DNA of 11,904 nucleotides from positions 1 through 11,904 of the forward strand of contig DKSD01000038.1 of assembly GCA_002473165.1 (NCBI GenBank). Direction: 5' to 3'. Origin of the DNA: Succinatimonas sp. UBA7265 (GTDB taxonomy: Bacteria > Pseudomonadota > Gammaproteobacteria > Enterobacterales > Succinivibrionaceae). The notes below the pieces were generated by a model that did no database searches, had not been told where the DNA came from, and worked only from the letters and a program-made list of their open reading frames with translations. Numbering within the stretch: position 1 is the stretch's first letter; each line of letters starts with the position of its first letter. Both the position numbers and the translations under genes were made by a program. Shown here piece by piece: positions 1 through 5,375 of this stretch.

Positions 1-21
1 CGATCCCCGTCCGTTCCGCCA
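1..21 (+). tRNA. tRNA-Asp, 3' end only (cut by window edge)
   Basis: The first 21 bases are the 3' tail of a tRNA: end of the T loop (CGATC), 3' half of the T stem (CCCGT), 3' acceptor strand CCGTTCC, discriminator G and encoded CCA. From memory this matches the end of enteric tRNA-Asp(GUC), including the G discriminator typical of Asp tRNAs. The anticodon lies outside the window, so identity rests on the tail. Only 12 bases separate it from the next tRNA, so the two are probably co-transcribed. Confidence 0.7.
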
Positions 22-33
22 CTGCTAATTGAC

Positions 34-109
34 GCTGATATGGCTCAGTTGGTAGAGCGCACCCTTGGTAAGGGTGAGGTCCTGAGTTCGATTCTCAGTA
101 TCAGCACCA
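34..109 (+). tRNA. tRNA-Thr (anticodon GGU)
   Basis: A complete 76-base cloverleaf. The acceptor GCTGATA (34-40) pairs with TATCAGC (99-105). The D stem is GCTC/GAGC (43-46/55-58). The anticodon stem is CACCC/GGGTG (60-64/72-76) around the loop TTGGTAA, giving anticodon GGT at 67-69 (reads ACC/ACU, threonine). The T arm contains TTCGATT. The discriminator is A106 and CCA is encoded at 107-109. It follows the tRNA-Asp tail directly and is followed within ten bases by a terminator, so it is the last gene of its transcript. I did not see a second copy of its 3' end elsewhere in the window, so there is no direct evidence of an attachment site. Confidence 0.97.
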
Positions 110-116
110 TTTTTTG

Positions 117-144
117 AAGGCGTTTCTTAGGAAACGCTTTTTTT
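117..144 (+). terminator. Rho-independent terminator of the tRNA transcript
   Basis: The arms GCGTTTC (120-126) and GAAACGC (131-137) form a perfect 7-bp stem with loop TTAG, followed by seven T (138-144). Upstream AAG can pair with the start of the T run, extending the stem. Position and form fit termination of the tRNA operon. Confidence 0.9.
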
Positions 145-312
145 ATGCCCGCTTCCCGAGCAATAAATTTCCTTCAATAACATCGCGTTTCCTTGAAGAT
201 CATGGACAACGGCTGTTTTGGGCTGCATCTTCGCGGCGATCGGTGCAACGCGCTCGACGATCGCCAATTTATGCCGTTCTTCCTCTTTGCCTCCCTGCAT
301 GTTACTTGTGTT
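145..312. other. Intergenic region with no recognisable gene
   Basis: Between the tRNA terminator and the palindrome upstream of the ATPase gene I see no recognisable coding sequence. A short open frame runs through here (114-347), but it begins inside the terminator, has a low-complexity Arg/Ser/Cys-rich translation and has no ribosome-binding site. Confidence 0.5.
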
Positions 313-343
313 GGCTTAATTACGTAATTTACGTAATTAAGCC
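313..343. promoter_or_regulatory. 31-bp perfect palindrome, probable operator of the ATPase gene
   Basis: The left arm GGCTTAATTACGTAA (313-327) and right arm TTACGTAATTAAGCC (329-343) are perfect inverted repeats around one base (328). No T run follows, so it is unlikely to be a terminator. It lies 72 bp before the ATPase start codon, where an operator would be expected. A third, directly oriented half-site lies at 391-403. A possible -10 hexamer (TATTCT, 356-361) sits just downstream, but no convincing -35 is visible. The regulator is unknown. Confidence 0.55.
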
Positions 344-390
344 CTGAAAATCTGCTATTCTATCTGTTAATTCAGATTAAAAACGTTTTT

Positions 391-403
391 TGCGTAATTA
401 AGC
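391..403 (+). promoter_or_regulatory. Third half-site of the palindrome motif
   Basis: TGCGTAATTAAGC matches the right arm of the 313-343 palindrome (TACGTAATTAAGC) at 12 of 13 positions. It abuts the ribosome-binding site AGGAG (404-408) of the ATPase gene. A protein bound here would overlap the translation start region, so it may be an auxiliary operator. Confidence 0.45.
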
Positions 404-415
404 AGGAGCAAGCGC

Positions 416-1576
416 ATGAAGCTTTTGAGGATCACGGCTGAAGGACTGCCGCTTTTTAAAGATAAGCTCGATCTGTGTTTTTGTGCAAGCCAGAGGCTTG
501 ATGAAGAGAGCAAGGGCCAGCTGTATCATCTCTTCTCCAACATCTACCTCAATCCGATCACTGCTTTGGTCGGTGTCAATGCCTCAGGCAAGACTTCGGT
601 ACTGCGCTTGGTGCTCGCGGTACTGAGTTTGCTGTCCTGTGAACCTTTGAATCATCTTGAAACCAGGCGGATCTTTGGTTTCGATAACGACGTTAAACTC
701 AACTCTTACTTGTTTTACGAACGCTCAGGGCTGCTGTGCCGCCTTGAAACTGTGATCGGCTGTACAGGCGGCAGCGTTCCTGCGCAGCGTTGTGCGATCG
801 TCTCCGAGACTTTGTGGTGTAAAAAGGCAAGTGGCTCAATGCCGCGCAGCAGTCTGTTTGATTTTAAAAACTGCAGCCCGGTCCTGGAGAGGAACGGCAG
901 CGAGGCTTTTCTCTCAGACGATGTAAGCGTGCTGATTTCACAAAACCGCAAGAACGGCGAAGCGCTTGCTTTTGAAAGCATGAATTCCTTTACCGGCGCG
1001 CAGAACCTGACTGATTGCGGAGATGCGTCAGAGGACGTGTTGGCGCTGCTCGATCCTGGCGTGGAAAGTTTAAAGTTCGAAGAACGCTCCGGCGGCCCTG
1101 TCATCAGGCTTAAGTTCAAAGGGCGTCCGGAGATCGCCATGAACTCGGCTGCGGAACTCGCAAATTATCTTTCGTCGGGGACCATCAAGGGGCTGGATGC
1201 TTTTTCCAAGGCGCGGCGCATCCTCAAGTCAGGCGGGTGCCTGGTGATCGATGAACTGGAAAATCATTTTAATCTGGGGATTGTGGCAGCGCTGATGCGT
1301 TTTTTTACCGACAGCAGAATCAACCCTCGCGGTGCGATCTTGATCTTTTCAAGCCATTGCCCGGAGCTACTGGATGAATTCAGCAGGGGAGACTGTATCT
1401 ATGTCACCAGGAACCAAGGCGGGATCGCCGCAGCCAGGCTGTCTGAGCGCTTAAAACGCAATGATATAAAGAAGAGCGATGCCTATGCGAGCGATTATCT
1501 TGGCGGTACGGCGCCAGACTACGATGCCTATATGCGCCTAAAGCGGAATTTGGAGAGCATCTTTGATGCCGGCTGA
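416..1576 (+). CDS. AAA/ABC-type ATPase (AAA_21/AAA_15-like), possible defence ATPase
   Basis: A 386-residue cytosolic ATPase of the SMC/RecF/OLD-like group. Walker A is GVNASGKT (53-60). A signature-like motif YLSSGTIKGL lies at 251-260, Walker B is CLVIDE (275-280) with the catalytic Glu, and a switch histidine is at 314 (SSHCPELLD). This order is that of ABC-type ATPases with a central lid insertion (about 75-235). The C-terminal tail YLGGTAPDYDAY (361-372) resembles AAA15-type proteins as I recall them. No TOPRIM or other nuclease domain is fused. The ATG is supported by AGGAG at 404-408, seven bases upstream. Relatives (RloA, AriA of PARIS, AbiL-type) act with a nuclease encoded next door. 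Here the next frame overlaps the stop but is cut short at an IS end. The upstream palindrome suggests tight regulation. The ATPase assignment is firm; a defence role is inference. Confidence 0.85.
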   Translation: MKLLRITAEGLPLFKDKLDLCFCASQRLDEESKGQLYHLFSNIYLNPITALVGVNASGKTSVLRLVLAVLSLLSCEPLNHLETRRIFGFDNDVKLNSYLFYERSGLLCRLETVIGCTGGSVPAQRCAIVSETLWCKKASGSMPRSSLFDFKNCSPVLERNGSEAFLSDDVSVLISQNRKNGEALAFESMNSFTGAQNLTDCGDASEDVLALLDPGVESLKFEERSGGPVIRLKFKGRPEIAMNSAAELANYLSSGTIKGLDAFSKARRILKSGGCLVIDELENHFNLGIVAALMRFFTDSRINPRGAILIFSSHCPELLDEFSRGDCIYVTRNQGGIAAARLSERLKRNDIKKSDAYASDYLGGTAPDYDAYMRLKRNLESIFDAG

Positions 1577-1652
1577 GCACATTGCCTGCAGTTGCGAGGA
1601 CGCCGCTGAACATGAGAGCTCGGACATCCTGTGCGAAATCCAAAGCACATGA
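1566..1652 (+). pseudogene. Truncated ORF overlapping the ATPase stop, cut by the IS end
   Basis: A 28-codon frame starts with ATG at 1566, overlapping the last 11 bases of the ATPase gene in another frame, as in translationally coupled pairs. It begins MPAEHIACSCEDAAEHESSD and ends at TGA 1650-1652. Those three bases are the first three of the predicted IS21 terminus, so the stop is supplied by the IS. I infer that this is the 5' remnant of a second gene interrupted by the insertion. A frame open from 4785 to 4967 beyond the other IS end could be its remainder, but no target duplication joins the halves and neither translation resembles a family I know. It may also be a chance frame. Confidence 0.35.
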
Positions 1653-1659
1653 GAGGTTC

Positions 1660-1747
1660 AGTCCAGAGATCCTTAGAGCTTAATTCTTCCTATCTTTGAA
1701 TGCCTTTTCCGAGCTAACCTGGAGAACTGATCCGGATAACCTTAGAG
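1660..1747. repeat. IS21 istB-side end repeats
   Basis: Degenerate copies of a motif read here as TCCGGATAACC are centred near 1662-1678, 1711-1718 and 1731-1747. The first and third share 14 of 17 bases (both end CCTTAGAG) and lie exactly 69 bp apart, three times 23. The middle copy (CCGAGCTAACCT) lies 22 bp before the third. They are inverted relative to the array at the other end. In IS21 elements such repeats are transposase-binding sites. Confidence 0.6.
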
Positions 1748-1803
1748 GCGGGGGCCATTACACAGGGGGTTGGAGGCGATCTTTCGGGATCTGAGATTTT
1801 CAT

Positions 1804-1829
1804 AAAAAGGGCCGCCCCTCCTGGCGGCC
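1804..1829 (-). terminator. Terminator after istB (minus strand)
   Basis: GGCCGCC (1810-1816) and GGCGGCC (1823-1829) form a perfect 7-bp GC stem. Read on the minus strand it is followed by CTTTTT (1809-1804). It lies 34 bases beyond the istB stop and fits termination of istAB. The GC-rich stem could also slow plus-strand transcripts. Confidence 0.7.
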
Positions 1830-1862
1830 TTGTGTTAAGTGTTTTTTGCCGTTTTTTCAGGA

Positions 1863-2657
1863 TCAGCCGGCGTTAGTCTCTGCCTCTTCCGGCTGTGAAG
1901 CCGGGATGAGCAGATCGTCTTTTCTGGCGCGGTACGATTCACCTGTCAGATGGATGTCGATCGCATGGCCGTGCAGCCGGTCGACAATGCTTTCTGACAG
2001 CTGCTCGCCGCCAAGCATCTTGCGCCAGCCTTCAAAGCGGATCTGCGACGAAATGATCGTCGACACGTTGCCGAATCTCCCTTCTACGATGTGAAACAGG
2101 GCCTCGCGGCTTTCAATGTTCACACTGCAGCTGAGAAAGTCGTCCAGGATCAGAACCTGCGTGCGGTCCAGCGTTTTCAGCATGCGGGACTGCCCTTTGG
2201 TGTCTTTGCTGAGGAATTCGGCAATCACCCTTGCCGTGCTGAAGTACCTGACAGAAATGCACTTGGAGCACAGCTAGCTGGCCAGGGCTGAAACCAGGCC
2301 GGTTTTGCCCGAGCCGCACGGGCCGTCTATCACGATGTTCGCCTTTCTGGCGATCCATTTGCCGCTCATAAGCAGCGTCACCGTCTCCTTGCTGAGGCCG
2401 CGCGCGGCGCTGATCTCCAGATCGTGCATCTGGATCCCGTCTTTGAGGCCGGCGTTTTTCAGCAGGCGCGCCACCTTCTTTTGCCTCTCGTAGTCCGACT
2501 GGGCCTGGATGCACAGGGCGAGCCTGTCGCTGAAATCCAGGCTGTCGTACTGCTGCGGGTTTTCGTAGATGCCTGCAAGCACCGAGGAGAACCCCTGGAA
2601 GCCCATGTCGTTGAGAGCCCTGATCTGATCTTCCTGTTTTAAAAATCCGGCGTTCAT
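1863..2657 (-). pseudogene. istB: IS21 helper ATPase IstB, interrupted by an in-frame amber codon
   Basis: One frame of 265 codons, normal for IstB, is split at codon 128 by TAG (CTA on the plus strand at 2274-2276). Before it lies the N-terminal domain and Walker A GPCGSGKT (112-119). After it the same frame continues with LCSKCISVRYFSTAR, then Walker B VLILDD (168-173) and SSQ, typical of this AAA+ helper. IstB loads on target DNA and activates the IstA transposase. The start at 2657 has GGAGG eight bases upstream, inside the last codons of istA, with a one-base gap between the genes, so translation is probably coupled. With the amber codon read as stop, the product ends just after Walker A and should be inactive. 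The neighbouring regulator gene uses TAG as its normal stop, which argues against general amber recoding. A CAG-to-TAG change is a simple origin. Confidence 0.85.
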
Positions 2658-2658
2658 G

Positions 2659-4428
2659 TTACCTGCCTCCCTTGTTGCTGCCGTGATCCATTGAACCGCC
2701 CCTCAGGCACGCGTACTTAAGCGCGTCATCGCCGCTTTCGTCTTCGTCCTGCAGATCGATCCTTGTCTGGTGCTCAAACCGCCCGCCGTGGCTTTTGGCA
2801 TAGGCTAATATGTCTTCGTAGACGGGCTCTATGCGGTATGAATTCCAGGAATCGAAAGGCGACAGCATGATCCTTGAGATCGCTTCTGCAAAAGCGCTCT
2901 TCTCAAGCTGCGTGCCTTTCCTTTTGTAAGTGTTTATTACGTAAATGCACAGGTGTCTGCCGCCCTCAAATCCTTTGTGCTGCATGACACCCGCTGTGAA
3001 ATCATGCAGCGCGGAACAGAGGGAGCCCGCCTCGCTTACAAGCGATTCGGCGTCCGGATACTTAAGGCGCTTCTTTGCCACAGCCTGGTGAGCCGGGGGC
3101 ATGAAGTCCAGGTTCTTTCGGACAGCCTCGTTCCTCTCGTCCTCGTCTTTTTCCGTAAGCCTCGGATATGCCGCGACTTCCTCAAGGCCGCTGTACACGG
3201 TCACCAGCCCTTCGCTGATCTCGGCGTCCACGAGGGTGCCGGCCAGGGTGTAGGGAACCATGTAATAATGGCGGTGTCCCTTGCTCTGGATGCAGACGCA
3301 GTAATCGCGCCCGACCCTGAGGCCCTTGAGGCGGGTGACGTACTGCGGGATGGTTTTGGGCAGAGGCAGCGCCCGGGGCTTTTCGTATTTCTCAAAAAGC
3401 GCGCTGCGGGGCGTTCCCGAGCCGCCGTGCCTGAAGCCGGCGCTGTTGATGTAACGGTCGATCAGCTCCTGCAGCTTCATGTTGTATTCGTCAAGGCTCA
3501 TGGGCACGTTAAAGGGCATTCTCTTGAGGACGCGCTCCTCAATCAGACCCACGGATCGCTCAACGGCCTCCTTGCTTGAGGGGCTATAAGGATTGTTGGC
3601 GATGACGCCGGTTCCGAGCCTCTCTGCAAAGTTCTCAAACGAGCTGTTTAGCACGGCATCCCTGCCGGTCTGGTGTTTCACGACAAGGGCCTTGGCGTTG
3701 TCTATAACCAGAAAACGCGGCAGGCACCCGTAAGCCAGCAGCATCCTGCCCAGGCTGTTGCAGGTGGCCTCGGTCGTCATGCCGGAAATGAACTCCGCCC
3801 GCGTGTAATTGCTGGCCGCCCGGCAGGAGACAAATATGACGTATTCGACAGTCCTGCCTCCGAGCTCCAGCGCATAGCGCCCTCCGACATAGTCGAGCAT
3901 CAGCTCGGAGCCGTAAGGGTGATCCTGCTTCATGTACACGTCGTATTTGGGCTCGGCTTTGAGCAGCGCCTCGCGCATGCGGTTGTAGAACGTGCTGCGC
4001 GACACCGGCGTTTTGTGCTGCGCTCCGGCCTCATCGAGGTAGTCCGTCCACAGCAGCTGGATCTGCAGCTTCCCGTCGAGAGCCTCTTTGGCAGGTGCCT
4101 TGTAGTCAGGGATCAGCGTTCTCCCGTCTTTGGGCGCCATGGTCCTGGCCACCAGCGCTCTGCCCGCGGCGCCGTCCTTTTCGGAGCATTTGTGATCTTT
4201 CACCGTGCCGCTGTAGCCCGGGTAGATCACCTTCATCAGATCATCGCCGCCCATGGCGTCCAGCTGCTTCGGGCTGTACATGCCGGCCTTTTGCAGCTGC
4301 GCCTTGTACCTTGAGAGAGTTGAGTCCCTAAGGCCGAATTTTGCGGCGATCTGAACGTGGGTGTAGTGCAGCAGCAGAAGCGAGCAGACGCTGCGCATCA
4401 CTGATGCGGGGGGTATTTTTCCTTTCAT
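2659..4428 (-). CDS. istA: IS21-family transposase IstA
   Basis: A 589-residue DDE transposase that cuts and joins the element ends. A helix-turn-helix region lies near the N-terminus (about 22-44: HVQIAAKFGLRDSTLSRY). The catalytic triad is visible: Asp179 in LMLDYVGG, Asp243 in FLVIDNAKA and Glu290 in SSKEAVERSVG, with the spacing and flanking residues of IS21 integrase cores. I chose ATG 4428 because AGGAG (4440-4436) lies seven bases upstream. A longer frame from 4485 adds 19 residues that fit neither a site nor the family. It ends in TAA one base before the istB start. The gene looks intact, but its istB partner is broken, so the element is probably immobile unless IstB is supplied in trans. 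About 190 bp of repeats lie upstream at the element end. Confidence 0.93.
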   Translation of the reverse strand: MKGKIPPASVMRSVCSLLLLHYTHVQIAAKFGLRDSTLSRYKAQLQKAGMYSPKQLDAMGGDDLMKVIYPGYSGTVKDHKCSEKDGAAGRALVARTMAPKDGRTLIPDYKAPAKEALDGKLQIQLLWTDYLDEAGAQHKTPVSRSTFYNRMREALLKAEPKYDVYMKQDHPYGSELMLDYVGGRYALELGGRTVEYVIFVSCRAASNYTRAEFISGMTTEATCNSLGRMLLAYGCLPRFLVIDNAKALVVKHQTGRDAVLNSSFENFAERLGTGVIANNPYSPSSKEAVERSVGLIEERVLKRMPFNVPMSLDEYNMKLQELIDRYINSAGFRHGGSGTPRSALFEKYEKPRALPLPKTIPQYVTRLKGLRVGRDYCVCIQSKGHRHYYMVPYTLAGTLVDAEISEGLVTVYSGLEEVAAYPRLTEKDEDERNEAVRKNLDFMPPAHQAVAKKRLKYPDAESLVSEAGSLCSALHDFTAGVMQHKGFEGGRHLCIYVINTYKRKGTQLEKSAFAEAISRIMLSPFDSWNSYRIEPVYEDILAYAKSHGGRFEHQTRIDLQDEDESGDDALKYACLRGGSMDHGSNKGGR

Positions 4429-4459
4429 AAATTTTCTCCTTATTAAACAGAAAGAAAAC

Positions 4460-4478
4460 GCGGGCGCAGAATGCCCGC
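4460..4478 (-). terminator. Terminator-like hairpin upstream of istA
   Basis: GCGGGC (4460-4465) and GCCCGC (4473-4478) form a 6-bp stem with a 7-base loop, followed on the minus strand by GTTTTCTTTC (4459-4450). It lies 32 bp before the istA start codon. It could block transcription entering the IS from outside, or attenuate istA. No T-only run follows, so strength is uncertain. Confidence 0.4.
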
Positions 4479-4591
4479 ATCTCAATCGTATGCGATCTGC
4501 CGGCGCAGAAAAGGCGCAGGCTCACAAGGAGAAAAAAACAGGAGGCTCGGCGGCGAGAACGGCCGTCACTGGTGCAAAGCCCTGAGCTCTA

Positions 4592-4775
4592 AAGTTAGCC
4601 GGACTGAAAGCGCCACGTTAGCCGGATCTTTGATGTCAGGTTTGGCCTGATTGGATTTGAGATTCAAGGTTAGCCGGATTTAGGCTCTAAGGTTGGCAGG
4701 ATTGAAGAACGCAGGTTGTTTGGACTGAAGCTCGCAGGTTAGGCCGGATCTGTCCCTTCAGGTTATTTGGATCGG
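4592..4775. repeat. IS21 istA-side end: eight-copy array on a 23-bp grid
   Basis: Degenerate copies of (A/C)AGGTTAGCCGGAT have their GTT at 4594, 4617, 4640, 4669, 4692, 4715, 4738 and 4762. The spacings are 23, 23, 29, 23, 23, 23 and 24 bp. Copies at 4594, 4617 and 4669 keep GTTAGCCGGA exactly; the others diverge (for example GTTGGCAGGAT and GTTATTTGGAT). The opposite end has inverted copies. This is the multiple-transposase-site layout of IS21 ends, but with more copies than the two or three I recall for IS21 itself. Confidence 0.75.
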
Positions 4776-5049
4776 ATCTGTCAACCACGTTGGATTTCTC
4801 AATCCTGCTTCGGTGAATTATTGATCTTCGATTGCAGCGGTCTGTGCGATCGCGAAGTGTGGTGCCTGGTCACGTTCACGACGCTTATTGATCCAGGGAT
4901 CCGATCGCAGCGCCGCAGGCCTGACCAAACTTTGAGACCTTGGTCAGTACTGTCCAAGCAAACATAGAATAAAAACTTAATTCAAAAACAAATCGATAAT
5001 GGGGAGTTTAAAACAAAAGGTCAATATTCTACACAATCTTGTCCACTAT

Positions 5050-5078
5050 CTTATCTACCTCTTGGTCAGGTAGATAAG
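5050..5078. repeat. Perfect 11-bp inverted repeat inside the DnaA-box cluster
   Basis: CTTATCTACCT (5050-5060) and AGGTAGATAAG (5068-5078) are exact reverse complements around the 7-base spacer CTTGGTC. Each arm contains a DnaA-box-like 9-mer facing the other. No T run follows on the plus strand, so a terminator is unlikely. Confidence 0.7.
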
Positions 5079-5139
5079 CTTGTATACCAATAAATAATTT
5101 AATATTCAATTGAATAATTTATACGTAAATTTTTTATTG

Positions 5140-5209
5140 GTGGATAAGATCGGCTTTTCTTCGAGTTTGTCTACTGTGGATAAGGTCAAGGGTTTAAGTG
5201 GATAAGGTC
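5140..5209 (+). repeat. Three direct repeats GTGGATAAG(G/A)TC
   Basis: GTGGATAAGATC at 5140-5151, GTGGATAAGGTC at 5176-5187 and GTGGATAAGGTC at 5198-5209. The last two are identical and 22 bp apart, an iteron-like spacing. The core GTGGATAA is the reverse of a DnaA box. Confidence 0.75.
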
Positions 5210-5375
5210 GATATTTTATTTGACTTATCAATGTTATTGACCTTAAATTTATGAAAGCCTGTCCCCTGATTTTATTCATGGCCGAATGCATCGTTAAAAG
5301 GCAACTGAGCTAATTATTATTTATTTTTTAAAGATATTTAAAAATGTTAGCCAAAAATATACCCGTTAGTGCTCT

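Larger units (their letters stand above)
1650..4783 (-). mobile_element. IS21-family insertion sequence (about 3.13 kb)
   Basis: The element carries istA and istB in the usual order on the minus strand. Candidate ends begin TG (1650-1651) and end CA (4782-4783). The outer 23 bases (1650-1672 against the reverse complement of 4761-4783) match at 15 positions. The first internal repeat lies exactly 21 bases in from each end (1671 and 4762), which supports these boundaries independently. Length and gene content are normal for IS21. No direct target duplication is visible (AAAGCACA before, ACCACGTT after), so either the ends are off by a few bases or a later rearrangement occurred. Confidence 0.75.
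5015..5244. other. Candidate replication origin or DnaA-binding cluster
   Basis: A cluster of 9-mers related to the DnaA box TTATCCACA. A perfect reverse copy TGTGGATAA is at 5175-5183, AGTGGATAA at 5197-5205 and GGTGGATAA at 5139-5147. Weaker copies are GGTAGATAA (5069-5077), TTATCTACC (5051-5059, plus strand) and TTGTCCACT (5039-5047). Between the two groups lies about 50 bp of nearly pure A/T (5087-5138), suited to duplex unwinding. A second motif AAGGTC(A/G)A recurs at 5017, directly after the two right-most boxes, and inverted as TTGACCTT at 5237-5244. Box clusters beside an unwinding element are the hallmark of bacterial origins. No replication gene adjoins it, so it could be a chromosomal oriC, a remnant plasmid origin or a DnaA-titration site. 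Function is inferred. Confidence 0.45.
4784..5375. other. AT-rich intergenic region without a recognisable gene
   Basis: About 590 bases without a gene I can support. The part from 4784 to 4965 is of ordinary composition and has an open frame (4767-4967) that starts inside the IS and resembles nothing I know. From about 4966 the sequence becomes strongly AT-rich and carries the inverted repeat and DnaA-box-like copies listed separately. Confidence 0.6.

Noticed and set aside
114..347. 77-codon plus-strand frame after tRNA-Thr
   Set aside because: It starts inside the terminator hairpin, has no ribosome-binding site and its translation has no protein-like pattern.
2953..3579. 208-codon plus-strand frame
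   Set aside because: It lies wholly antisense within istA, whose DDE motifs are clear; it is a codon-bias shadow.
3673..4314. 213-codon plus-strand frame
   Set aside because: Antisense to the catalytic part of istA, with no start site or recognisable motif.
4592..4775. Regular 23-bp spaced repeats considered as a CRISPR array
   Set aside because: The repeat core is only about 10-14 bases and degenerate, with no room for distinct spacers, and it lies at an IS21 end with inverted copies at the other end.
4767..4967. 66-codon plus-strand frame across the IS edge
   Set aside because: It starts inside the IS end and its sequence resembles no family; kept only as a possible remainder of an interrupted gene.
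5106..5291. 61-codon minus-strand frame in the AT-rich region
   Set aside because: It is composed of the repeat region, has no supported start and ignores the DnaA-like repeats that explain the sequence better.
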